In this document: positions 1 to 6,448 of the stretch, piece by piece
Numbering within the stretch: position 1 is the stretch's first letter
Layout: every line of letters starts with the position of its first letter
Source of the DNA: Flavobacteriales bacterium UBA2798
GTDB lineage: Bacteria > Bacteroidota > Bacteroidia > Flavobacteriales_D > UBA2798
NCBI GenBank assembly: GCA_002351955.1
Contig: DEHO01000034.1
Coordinates: 74,084-83,585, forward strand
Length of the DNA stretch: 9,502 bases
Direction: 5' to 3'
Made by a program: the position numbers and the translations under genes
Notes under the pieces: model-generated
What the model was told of the DNA's origin: nothing
Seen by the model: only the letters and a program-made list of their open reading frames with translations
Database searches by the model: none

Positions 1-279
1 ATGCGCCCCTTCTCTTTTTATGGGAGTGCTTCCTCCATTTTTCGCTTTTCCTCAAATGCAGGTTTTGCCCGGGTTGATCATCGGTTGTTGCAGTCCAAAC
101 CGCGACTCCTGCTTTGGGGTGAAAAGGACAGTTGGATTCCTGTTGAGGGCGGCAGAAATTTTATAAAGGCAAATCCTGATGTTGAAGGTTACTTTTTTCC
201 TGAAGCAGGGCATTGTCCTATGGAAACCCATAGTGAAGAATTCAATTCGATTCTGATTAGTTGGCTGAATGAACTGTGA
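1..279 (+). CDS. Alpha/beta hydrolase fold protein, C-terminal fragment
   Basis: This is the C-terminal 92 residues of a probable alpha/beta hydrolase. The frame is open to the left edge, so the ATG at base 1 may be internal; the family usually has 250-300 residues. The visible part fits the last strands and helices of the fold. A hydrophobic strand LLLWGEKDSWIP carries the usual acid residue (Asp43 of the fragment). Further on, FFPEAGHCPMETH carries the His expected to complete the triad (His71), followed by a final amphipathic helix. The nucleophile Ser with its GxSxG elbow would lie upstream, outside the window. No substrate can be read from this part; the family includes esterases, haloalkane dehalogenases, epoxide hydrolases and C-C bond hydrolases. 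The first 25 or so residues are unremarkable and support the call less than the rest. The gene converges on the leftward lipoprotein gene at 438-1034. Confidence 0.65.
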   Translation: MRPFSFYGSASSIFRFSSNAGFARVDHRLLQSKPRLLLWGEKDSWIPVEGGRNFIKANPDVEGYFFPEAGHCPMETHSEEFNSILISWLNEL

Positions 280-389
280 ATAGGAATTCTAAATCTGTTA
301 CCGCCCGGGAATCAGATATAATTATAGTCGAATCTTACTTTAAATAGTCATTCTGATGTGTGATGTAGAAGGGTATCTGAACACATTGA

Positions 390-424
390 ATACAAACAAA
401 TTTAGCAAAGGTTTGTTTATGTAT
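390..424. terminator. AT-rich hairpin between convergent genes, possible bidirectional terminator
   Basis: ATAC plus AAACAAA (390-400) pairs with TTTGTTT (412-418) and GTAT (421-424). An inner TTT/AAA pair closes an AGC loop. In all there are about 14 base pairs interrupted by two 2-nt bulges. It lies between the stop codons of two converging genes (279 and 438), where a shared terminator would be expected. The stem is almost entirely A-T, and only a broken T-run follows on the + strand, so its strength as an intrinsic terminator is uncertain. Confidence 0.4.
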
Positions 425-437
425 ATTGTTCTTTGAG

Positions 438-1034
438 TTAGAAAATAATACTTATTATACCAATAACAATATAAATGCCTCCTGCTATAAGAAAAATTAT
501 TGCCAATATCACGCCAAACACTCCAAGCCCGGATAGCAACCAGGCCAATACTAGAAACAATAGACCAATAATAATTGCAATAATGCCTTTTTTTGAACCA
601 CCTGAGTCTCCTTTATCCAATGAATAATTATTCTGTGAATAAATATTGACCGGAAACTCCTTCAATTCAGTTTTTGATGTATTTTCAATCATATTAATTG
701 TTCTTTTCGATTCATTTGTAGCTTTTGTATTATCATTTCCTTTAAAGCAAGGATGATTTGTTTCTTTATCAGGTGATGGATCCTTTGTGATTTTAATTTC
801 CACTGATTTTTGTTGTGAATCGGAAAGAATTGACATCGAGTCAGTTTTGGGTATAGGAATAGAATTTTCTGAGATAATATCAGTCTTGGCAGAATTAGGT
901 TTGACTGATAAAGGAAGATGTCCTTTTTTTTGGATATAAAAACCAGGTCTGTAATGCCGTTTTTCCAATGTGCAGGAACTGAAATGAATCGCGATTATGG
1001 AAAAAATAGTGAATATTGTTTTAAATTTTGTCAT
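438..1034 (-). CDS. Predicted lipoprotein with C-terminal two-helix membrane hairpin, function unknown
   Basis: This is a 198-residue protein I do not recognise by function. From the ATG at 1034 it begins MTKFK, followed by a hydrophobic stretch and a lipobox-like FSSC, with Cys21 as the predicted lipidated residue. Right after it comes TLEKRHYRPGFYI, a basic-aromatic segment that resembles the N-termini of many uncharacterised Bacteroidota lipoproteins. Residues 35-148 are polar, rich in Ser, Thr, Lys and Asn, and probably disordered. Residues 150-168 and 172-197 are two strongly hydrophobic segments with a short Gly-containing turn, and the chain ends right after the second. An ATG 45 bp upstream (1079) would add 15 residues in front of the signal peptide and spoil it, so I prefer 1034, which has a weak purine-rich AAGATCAAG upstream. 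The gene is more AT-rich than the Lpx cluster. It stands alone, with spacers on both sides. Confidence 0.65.
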   Translation of the reverse strand: MTKFKTIFTIFSIIAIHFSSCTLEKRHYRPGFYIQKKGHLPLSVKPNSAKTDIISENSIPIPKTDSMSILSDSQQKSVEIKITKDPSPDKETNHPCFKGNDNTKATNESKRTINMIENTSKTELKEFPVNIYSQNNYSLDKGDSGGSKKGIIAIIIGLLFLVLAWLLSGLGVFGVILAIIFLIAGGIYIVIGIISIIF

Positions 1035-1419
1035 ACTTGATCTTTTTATTATTTGAATTATGCCAACATTTTGTAGCATGAAAACTACTTAATAAGTCAT
1101 TAATATAATAAATTATCGAACTCAAATAAATATTAGAGTATTAAAAACCTTTCAAGCGAGTGTCTTAAACAACTTTTAAAACAGTTGATTTAACTGATTT
1201 TCAATGATTTAAAATTTTAGATATATGGTTTGTTGAATGTATTTATTGATTTTTATGTGTTTATGAAGTTTTAGTGGCACAATTAATCTTTTAATGAGTT
1301 TTCTAAAGATGACAAAGGTTTTTAAGAATCCAATAAATAGTATTTGAGTTTTTCCATTCGCTATAAAGTTGCTATGATCTAAAACAATTCTGTAATATTG
1401 CGCTTTCACTTTGTCATTT
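1035..1419. other. AT-rich spacer between divergent genes
   Basis: This stretch of nearly 400 bp separates the leftward lipoprotein gene from the rightward antiporter gene, so it must hold the promoters of both. It is clearly poorer in G+C than the coding sequence around it. The one open frame of any length inside it (1209-1409, leftward, 66 codons) gives a Lys/Ile/Phe-rich peptide without recognisable features, and I regard it as chance. I see no tRNA, no convincing hairpin and no repeat array. Apart from the promoter candidate at 1343-1371, nothing can be assigned. Confidence 0.6.
1343..1371 (+). promoter_or_regulatory. Candidate Bacteroidota-type promoter for the antiporter gene
   Basis: TTTG at 1343-1346, a 17-nt spacer and TAAAGTTG at 1364-1371 match the phylum's -33 TTG / -7 TAnnTTTG pattern with one mismatch in the -7 box. 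Transcription would begin near 1378, about 40 nt before the ATG at 1420. In AT-rich DNA such matches occur by chance, so this is only a candidate. Confidence 0.3.
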
Positions 1420-2631
1420 ATGCGTCCCGTTTATTTTATTTTTCTTACACTGCTAATCGATAGCCTTGGAATTGGAATCATTTTTCCGGTTATGGCAACC
1501 ATACTCTCCGAAATCACCGGTGAATCCATTAACGATGCAGCAGCAGAAGGAGGATTGCTTATGGCAATTTATGCGGGAATGCAGTTTGTTTTTGCGCCTG
1601 TTCTTGGCGGATTAAGTGATCGCTATGGACGCCGACCTGTGTTGTTGCTTTCCTTACTTGGCTTAGGACTCGATTATTTTATTCTCTGTTTCGCAGACTC
1701 CTACACATGGCTGATTGTTGGTCGTGCCATTGCCGGTTTATGTGGTGGAAGTTTTACCACTGCTTATGCCTATATCGCCGATGTTACTGCACCTGAAAAG
1801 CGTGCTCAGGCTTTTGGTTTGATGGGAGCTGCGTTTGGACTTGGGTTTATTGTTGGACCATTTGTAGGTGGTTTGTTCAGTGATCTCGGTTCAAGAGCCC
1901 CGTTTGTAGCAGCAGCAGTTTTGTCATTGCTCAATTTTCTGTACGGACTATTTGTTCTTCCTGAATCATTGGCAAAAGAAAACCGTAGGCCATTCGATAT
2001 CCGTCGCGCTAATCCATTTGGTGCGTTTTTGCAGTTGAAGAAAATGAGAGGTGTGCGTTTGCTTGTTGCCTGTATGTTTCTCCTTTATCTTGCCGGACAA
2101 GTAATGCCTGCTATCTGGACATTTTATACCAAATACATGTTTGATTGGAGTGATAAGGCAGTGGGCTATTCACTCGCATTTGTTGGTGTTATGGTTTCCA
2201 TTGTACAAGGAGGATTGATCGGCTGGTCGCAAAAAGCATTTGGAGCAGTAAGATCCATTTATATTGGACTCGGATTATACATCACGGGTCTGTTGTTGTT
2301 TGCTTTTGCAGATCAGGAGTGGATGATGTATGCCTGGACATTTATATATGCTTTAGGTGGAGTTGGTCCTCCATCCATGCAGGGGATCATCAGTTCGCAG
2401 GTATCCGCAAACGAACAAGGCGAATTGCAGGGAATGCTCACAAGTTTGATGAGTCTTGCAACAGTGGTTTCTCCTTTGCTAATGACCTGGTTGTTTTCCT
2501 ATTTCACATCCCCGGCTGCTCCGGTCCACTTTCCAGGGGTTTCGTTTTTGGCATCCGGTATCCTCATTGGTTTTGCCATCCTTCTATTTGTTTTCAGGCA
2601 AACCAAATCCACAGTTCAGGAGGCCAAATAA
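1420..2631 (+). CDS. TetA-like MFS drug:proton antiporter (DHA1 family)
   Basis: This is a 403-residue inner-membrane protein with about 12 hydrophobic segments, the full length for the TetA-type branch of the major facilitator superfamily. Visible landmarks are an Asp in helix 1 (LLIDSLGIGI, Asp14), motif A between helices 2 and 3 (GGLSDRYGRRP, residues 63-73), an Asp in helix 3 (GLDYF, Asp85), Arg102 in helix 4 (VGRAIAG), and the antiporter motif C in helix 5 (LGFIVGPFVGG, 141-151). A central loop around residues 183-208 separates the two halves. The conserved PPSMQGIISSQV segment of the second half starts near residue 317. From memory, the pattern follows TetA(B) closely, but the helix-9 Asp needed for tetracycline export there (Asp285) appears to be absent, with the stretch reading YIGLGLYITG. 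So I infer proton-driven export of an unknown compound, not proven tetracycline resistance. I chose the ATG at 1420 over a TTG three codons earlier; neither has a Shine-Dalgarno. The gene seems to be transcribed alone. Confidence 0.88.
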   Translation: MRPVYFIFLTLLIDSLGIGIIFPVMATILSEITGESINDAAAEGGLLMAIYAGMQFVFAPVLGGLSDRYGRRPVLLLSLLGLGLDYFILCFADSYTWLIVGRAIAGLCGGSFTTAYAYIADVTAPEKRAQAFGLMGAAFGLGFIVGPFVGGLFSDLGSRAPFVAAAVLSLLNFLYGLFVLPESLAKENRRPFDIRRANPFGAFLQLKKMRGVRLLVACMFLLYLAGQVMPAIWTFYTKYMFDWSDKAVGYSLAFVGVMVSIVQGGLIGWSQKAFGAVRSIYIGLGLYITGLLLFAFADQEWMMYAWTFIYALGGVGPPSMQGIISSQVSANEQGELQGMLTSLMSLATVVSPLLMTWLFSYFTSPAAPVHFPGVSFLASGILIGFAILLFVFRQTKSTVQEAK

Positions 2632-2796
2632 AGTATTTTATCCTGCTTTAAGTGCCAAATCTCCTTTTGTGAAATAAGGGAACTTAAGAATTTTTCGAAA
2701 TAATTGTAACCTGTTTCTCTTTTCTGCGTTCTACTTCCCAAAACCAAGTCATGGGAATACGCTACTCTTTTGATTTTTTATCTGGTACAATTTAAC

Positions 2797-2804
2797 GGAG
2801 GGAG
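2797..2804 (+). promoter_or_regulatory. Strong Shine-Dalgarno, sets the start of the transglutaminase-like gene
   Basis: GGAGGGAG ends 4 nt before the ATG at 2809, with the core GGAGG 7 nt away. It is the only clear Shine-Dalgarno in front of a gene in this window. It favours ATG 2809 over the in-frame TTG at 2770, which would also place 13 extra residues before the signal peptide. Confidence 0.7.
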
Positions 2805-2808
2805 TTTT

Positions 2809-4422
2809 ATGCGTATTCTTATTTTTTTCCTGTTTTTACCTCTTGCTGCTTTTTCAAAAAAGAAAGAGCTTACGTTCTCAACGTTTAAGGGAGATGCAAT
2901 AATCAAAGTATTTGTTCTGGAGAATCCGCGTGCACATGCAACCTATGTGATGCGCCTGCATGAGAGTGGTACAGCGGAACTCAACAAATATACCAACGGC
3001 AAAAAACCGGCATTCCGTCAGGTTACCGGAAAATTCCGCGATAAGCGCCGGTCTATTTCATTTCAATGGAAGAATACTTCTGAAATCAATTTTTTCCCTT
3101 CGAAACTCTATAAAAGTAAAAACGGATTGCACTACAGCATGGTAGATGCTATTCGGGGTGAAGAAGCCGATATAGAAGCGAATGAGGATAGCCGTTTTCG
3201 TAAGGTGTGCTATATCGATCCGGTAACAAATACTTTAATACGCGATAAAGATTTTGCCGCTCAGCTGGAGGTGGATGAACTTGCGTTGGCCATTACCGAA
3301 GGAGCTGAATCGAAAGAAGAAAAAATAGCAGCCATTGTTCAATATATGTGCGGACAATTCAAATACGGTGAAGGTGAACAAAAGGATTTGCGTAAAATTT
3401 TGGCGCAGCAGGAACCCCGTCTCGTTTGTATGGGATATGCAGAAGTGTTTTTTCAGTTGGCAGTTGCTAATGGAATTGAAGTGAGAAAAGAAACAGGTAA
3501 CGTTCCCAATCATGTCGCCCTGGCTTTGGCCACAGGAGGAGAGGGTCACATGTGGAATGTAGTACGACTGAACGGAGAGGATCGGATAGTGGATGTGTGC
3601 TGGATCGATGGACTCAATGGAGAGGATCCTCTCCGTTCGGCTTACTACCTTGCCGCCCCGCAAAATGTGGCTGTAACACATAATAGCGGGCAAGCTGCTG
3701 GTGAACAATTCAGGATGAAACCTTATGTTCAATTGCTTTCATCCAATCGCGCTATCGAAGATTTTCTTCCCAAAGAAGGTGTTGCAAAAACAGAAGGTAG
3801 TTTTCGCTTTGTTCCTGTTGGTGTTGTTAAGGAAAAGGCTCTGCTTTCTGCAACCTGGTTCGATATTTCTTTTGGTGATGTGGCACTTGAAGGAGAAAAG
3901 AATTACAATAACCTTCGCGGCGAAATCATCGGTTCATATGATTTAATGACCGGTGTTCCTGTGGATGTTGTAATGAAAAACAAAAGCAATGGTTTTCTCC
4001 GACTCGAAACAGAAGGAATTAGCGTTACCTATATGGTCGTAAATGGAAAAGTTGGTGATTTGTATTCATCCTGGTTTAAGCGTAGGGATAACAAACACCT
4101 CATCTCCTATACGCGCACCATTATTTCGGGAATTCTTCTGGGTGATGTAGCTGAGTTTAATGAAATGATCGGAAACACCACCAATGTAAAACCTTATGTA
4201 ATTCGGTCCGGGGCAATGGAGGAAGTACGCACTGCGCTTAAGGACTGGACCGGAGAAATTGAAAGCCTTACCAAAATAACCGGAACTTCTGAGCTCATTC
4301 CTGAAGGCGAAACCCACGTGTATTCAGTTCTCATTCCCGGACAAATTGAATTACTTTTTTCCGGAGAGGGTAGCGGTGGTTATGGTTTGCGTAGTATTCG
4401 CGCACCTTTCATCAAGAAATAG
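2809..4422 (+). CDS. Exported transglutaminase-like (papain-fold) protein
   Basis: This 537-residue protein starts with a short signal peptide (MRILIFFLFLPLAAFSKKK), so it should act in the periplasm or outside the cell. No lipobox Cys is visible. Residues 20-125 look like a beta-rich N-terminal domain. The core at about 165-270 matches the transglutaminase-like superfamily. A helical lead-in is followed by the nucleophile in LVCMGYAEVFFQLA (Cys207), then GHMWNVVRL (His247) and RIVDVCWID (Asp262), the counterpart of the family's VDPTW motif. All three catalytic residues are present, so activity is plausible. Bacterial members mostly act as cysteine proteases or amidases, and true cross-linking is less common. 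Residues 330-537 form a further beta-rich region I cannot assign. The substrate is unknown, and the neighbours (antiporter upstream, beta-barrel gene converging downstream) give no hint. The upstream spacer of 177 bp shows no obvious terminator or promoter. Confidence 0.8.
   Translation: MRILIFFLFLPLAAFSKKKELTFSTFKGDAIIKVFVLENPRAHATYVMRLHESGTAELNKYTNGKKPAFRQVTGKFRDKRRSISFQWKNTSEINFFPSKLYKSKNGLHYSMVDAIRGEEADIEANEDSRFRKVCYIDPVTNTLIRDKDFAAQLEVDELALAITEGAESKEEKIAAIVQYMCGQFKYGEGEQKDLRKILAQQEPRLVCMGYAEVFFQLAVANGIEVRKETGNVPNHVALALATGGEGHMWNVVRLNGEDRIVDVCWIDGLNGEDPLRSAYYLAAPQNVAVTHNSGQAAGEQFRMKPYVQLLSSNRAIEDFLPKEGVAKTEGSFRFVPVGVVKEKALLSATWFDISFGDVALEGEKNYNNLRGEIIGSYDLMTGVPVDVVMKNKSNGFLRLETEGISVTYMVVNGKVGDLYSSWFKRRDNKHLISYTRTIISGILLGDVAEFNEMIGNTTNVKPYVIRSGAMEEVRTALKDWTGEIESLTKITGTSELIPEGETHVYSVLIPGQIELLFSGEGSGGYGLRSIRAPFIKK
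3570..3638. repeat. 14-bp perfect inverted repeat inside the transglutaminase-like gene
   Basis: GAACGGAGAGGATC at 3570-3583 is the exact reverse complement of 3625-3638, with 41 nt between the arms. The right arm also sits in a 16-bp perfect palindrome (3619-3634, GGAGAGGATCCTCTCC). GGAGAGGATC is also a direct repeat (3574-3583 and 3619-3628). The left arm and the palindrome encode the repeated peptide LNGED on both sides of the catalytic Asp segment. Confidence 0.7.
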
Positions 4423-4443
4423 TTGAACGGAAAGCGTTTAACT
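4421..4443. terminator. Hairpin bridging two convergent stop codons
   Basis: AGTTGAACG (4421-4429) pairs with CGTTTAACT (4435-4443) around the loop GAAAG, giving 9 pairs with one G-T. It fills the 20-bp gap between the converging transglutaminase-like and beta-barrel genes and overlaps both stop codons. The leftward transcript continues with AUUUCUUG, a modest U-rich tail. The rightward one has none, so termination is more plausible for the leftward gene. Confidence 0.4.
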
Positions 4444-5183
4444 CAAAACTTTAATCCGATCCCAAATTGGATCTGAGCAGGTGAAAAATACCATTTCGTA
4501 TAGGTTTTTTCGAATTCATTAATTAATGTTTCTTCAATGGGAAATGTTGATGTGGTTACATTACGGAAATTGCCTCCTAAGCTTGCGAATAAAAGACCGT
4601 AATTAATTTCTGAATAGAGGAACAATTGCTTTGAAAGAAATGTGCTAACTCTAACGTAATTATTCAAACCAATAATAGTACCGCCAGGCATGCTTATTTC
4701 AGAGGTTGAAGCCAAATCTATTGTGCCCGAAGAAGCATAGGTCTGGTACCAGAGATCTTCTTTTAGTTTTCCGATAATATATACCGGAATTTCAATCCCG
4801 GTTGAAAATCTAAATCTACCAAGACGTTTCGAAAAACCAAAGGAAGGACTGATTTCAAAGACAGATTGAAAATCATTGACCGACCAATGGGTGTTTGAAA
4901 ATGCCTGTGAATAATGGTTCACTCTTTTTGAATATCCCACTCGCAAACGCAGTTCAAGACTGTCGCGCAAATGAAAACTGAAACCGAGATTGAATTTTAC
5001 CCGTTTTTCATTTCCATAATGTGCGTCATCCTGAAATGCAGTCGGATGCGCAATAAAATAAAAGTCTTCAAGCGTTTTTTCTACTTGCCCCGGATTTGAA
5101 ATTCCAAAGCTGATTTCTGTTTTATTTTGACCAAAAGCTAATTGGGTCTTTAATATAATGCAGATTAGAATTATTTTTTTCAT
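4443..5183 (-). CDS. Predicted outer-membrane beta-barrel protein, function unknown
   Basis: This is a 246-residue protein with a clear N-terminal signal peptide (MKKIILICIILKTQLAFGQ) and probable cleavage after Gln19. The mature part alternates hydrophobic and polar residues in strands such as VKFNLGFSFHL, LELRLRVGYSKR, RFRFSTGIEIPVY and LFLYSEINYGLLFA. Polar loops lie between them, and the chain ends in a strand finishing in Phe (IQFGIGLKF). These are hallmarks of a small outer-membrane barrel of about 8-10 strands. I see no plug, no OmpA-like peptidoglycan domain and no enzymatic motif. It could be a porin-like or structural protein; no substrate can be inferred. It follows recX in the same direction after 144 bp and has its own promoter candidate, so it is probably a separate unit and not part of the Lpx transcript. 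The start at 5183 is the only sensible one, since it begins the signal peptide; no Shine-Dalgarno precedes it. Confidence 0.7.
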   Translation of the reverse strand: MKKIILICIILKTQLAFGQNKTEISFGISNPGQVEKTLEDFYFIAHPTAFQDDAHYGNEKRVKFNLGFSFHLRDSLELRLRVGYSKRVNHYSQAFSNTHWSVNDFQSVFEISPSFGFSKRLGRFRFSTGIEIPVYIIGKLKEDLWYQTYASSGTIDLASTSEISMPGGTIIGLNNYVRVSTFLSKQLFLYSEINYGLLFASLGGNFRNVTTSTFPIEETLINEFEKTYTKWYFSPAQIQFGIGLKF

Positions 5184-5219
5184 GCCGTAAATTATTGAAT
5201 TTCGCGTTGTGTACTATTG

Positions 5220-5250
5220 TAAATATACAAAGTTGAAACAGTTGAACAAT
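5220..5250 (-). promoter_or_regulatory. Candidate Bacteroidota-type promoter for the beta-barrel gene
   Basis: On the minus strand, ATTG at 5250-5247 is followed by exactly 19 nt and TATATTTA at 5227-5220. This fits -33 TTG / -7 TAnnTTTG with one mismatch, in the last base. Transcription would start about 30 nt before the ATG at 5183. Position, spacing and lack of coding overlap make this the better of the two promoter candidates in the window. Confidence 0.45.
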
Positions 5251-5327
5251 TTTTTCCAATTCAGTGCCGCTGCATGATTCGAAAAAAGAATATGTAAAAC
5301 TTCCGTTCTTCACCAAAGGTATCTTAC

Positions 5328-5807
5328 TCAAATTTCCTTCACTACATCCCAAACCAAATCTCCTTCATAGCCTTTTGTCATGAGGTAATGCGCTGTTTTT
5401 TTTCGCTTAATTGCAGGATGATCGCCTTTTATGGAATTGTATTTTTTTTCTACAAGGTGTTTTAAATTCTCGTAATATTCATCCGGATCAATTTCTTCGA
5501 GTCCTTTTTTGATGCAGTACTCACTGATCTTTCTCATTTTTAGTTCGCGTACAATTCGGCTTCGACCCCATTTTTTAATGCGGTATTTTCCGCTCACAAA
5601 TGCCCGTGCATATCGTTCTTCATCAAGGTATTTTTCCTCAATTAGTTTCACAATGATATTCTCTACGTCATCTGAAGTTAAGGAATAGGAGTAGAGCTTA
5701 TCGCGGATTTCCTGATGACAACGTTCTCTGTAAGCACAGAAGTTTTGAATCAGCGGCCAGGCTTGTTGCGGAGTGTAGCGTTTTTTTTTACGAATCTCTT
5801 CTTCCAC
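5328..5807 (-). CDS. recX: RecX family regulator of RecA
   Basis: This is a 159-residue protein, the usual size for RecX. The family binds RecA filaments and generally limits RecA activity in recombination and the SOS response. The RecX pattern is clear: an all-helical chain with CAYRERCHQEIRDKL (24-38), the hallmark LIEEKYLDEERYARAFV (55-71), KKWGRSRIVRELKMRKI (78-94), and a third helical repeat at about 109-159 ending KTAHYLMTKGYEGDLVW. The start is a GTG at 5807, one codon after the TGA of the ABC gene, with AAAG just before it. No ATG lies near, and the next residues (EEEIRKKK) are an ordinary RecX N-terminus. Codons 7-9 form an uninterrupted run of nine A, and a run of eight A lies at 5396-5403. 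RecX is commonly next to recA, but here it ends the lipid A cluster, so transcription probably depends on that operon. No SOS-type operator was seen nearby. Confidence 0.9.
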   Translation of the reverse strand: MEEEIRKKKRYTPQQAWPLIQNFCAYRERCHQEIRDKLYSYSLTSDDVENIIVKLIEEKYLDEERYARAFVSGKYRIKKWGRSRIVRELKMRKISEYCIKKGLEEIDPDEYYENLKHLVEKKYNSIKGDHPAIKRKKTAHYLMTKGYEGDLVWDVVKEI

Positions 5808-5810
5808 CTT

Positions 5811-6434
5811 TCAGCGTTTATAATCCTCCACAGAAAGCCTTTCAGTGCAATTGAAAAGTTCATTTTCATCGCTGTTGGATGAAACCAATACAATGCGGTT
5901 TTCTGAATGAGCAAGGAGTAATGATTGGTACCAGGAAATGGCTTTTTTGTCAAGATTAGAACAAGGCTCATCGAGAAGCAGGAGGGGTGTGTCGGATAGA
6001 ATCGCAAGTGCGAGTTTCACCCTTTGTTTCATTCCTGAAGAATAATTTTTTAAGGCCTTATTGCGAATATTTTCCAATTGAAGTGTTTCAAGAAACAATG
6101 CTGCATCTATTTTATCCCGCATGGGTTTTAATGCGGAATGAAAGGCAAACAATTCTGAAGCTGTATATTCTTCATAAAGCTCAAGAAAGGGTGAAGCCAT
6201 TGATACATATCGATAAATCGTTTCGTTATCGATTTGTTTTGTTTCATGATTGTAAGTGATACTGCCTTCAGAAGGAATTAAAAAACCACTGACTACCTGA
6301 AGCATGGTCGATTTTCCGGATCCGTTTCCTCCAATTATACCTATGCTTTCACCGCTGTTAAAAGTCCGCGACAAACCACGGAAGATCCACTCTTTGTTGA
6401 ATCGTCTTCCGGCTGTGTTGAGGGTGATTTGCAT
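5811..6434 (-). CDS. Orphan ABC transporter ATP-binding protein, CcmA-like in size
   Basis: This 207-residue chain is a lone nucleotide-binding domain with no membrane part. Walker A is GGNGSGKST (35-43), the signature is YSSGMKQR (131-138), and Walker B with the catalytic Glu is LLLLDEP (151-157), followed by a D-loop CSNLD. At the H-loop, where ABC ATPases usually have His after a hydrophobic strand (SSH), this protein has VSSNSDE, with Asn187. Length and signature resemble CcmA and the ATPases of ABC-2-type exporters; the signature and length do not match LptB, the lipopolysaccharide-export ATPase (about 240 residues, LSGGE-type signature). No permease gene lies in the window. The gene starts 14 bp after lpxA and ends 3 bp before recX, so it is probably co-transcribed with the lipid A genes. 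Its substrate is unknown, and a link to lipid A or envelope export is only suggested by position. There is no Shine-Dalgarno at the ATG. Confidence 0.85.
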   Translation of the reverse strand: MQITLNTAGRRFNKEWIFRGLSRTFNSGESIGIIGGNGSGKSTMLQVVSGFLIPSEGSITYNHETKQIDNETIYRYVSMASPFLELYEEYTASELFAFHSALKPMRDKIDAALFLETLQLENIRNKALKNYSSGMKQRVKLALAILSDTPLLLLDEPCSNLDKKAISWYQSLLLAHSENRIVLVSSNSDENELFNCTERLSVEDYKR

Positions 6435-6448
6435 AGGTGAAACTGCGC

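Noticed and set aside
1035..1079. ATG at 1079 as the start of the lipoprotein
   Set aside because: The extra 15 residues would precede a complete lipoprotein signal peptide that starts at 1034.
1209..1409. Leftward 66-codon open frame in the AT-rich spacer
   Set aside because: The product is a Lys/Ile/Phe-rich string typical of chance translation of AT-rich DNA. It has no ribosome binding site or recognisable motif, and it would occupy the region where the antiporter promoter should lie.
2319..2651. 110-codon rightward frame overlapping the end of the antiporter gene
   Set aside because: It is a shifted reading of the well-supported antiporter, and its sequence shows no family feature.
2770..2808. 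TTG at 2770 as the start of the transglutaminase-like gene
   Set aside because: The ATG at 2809 has a strong Shine-Dalgarno and begins a proper signal peptide.
3235..3732. 165-codon leftward frame opposite the transglutaminase-like gene
   Set aside because: It lies antisense to the catalytic core, whose motifs are intact in the other strand. The product is Cys-, Phe- and His-rich without a pattern.
5184..5327. Search for a recX terminator in this spacer
   Set aside because: Only a tiny ACC-AAA-GGT hairpin (5312-5320) and a short T-run further on were seen; they are too weak and too far apart to call.
5122..5352. 76-codon leftward frame across the recX to beta-barrel spacer
   Set aside because: It overlaps the end of recX and the signal peptide of the barrel gene in another frame, covers the promoter candidate and looks random.
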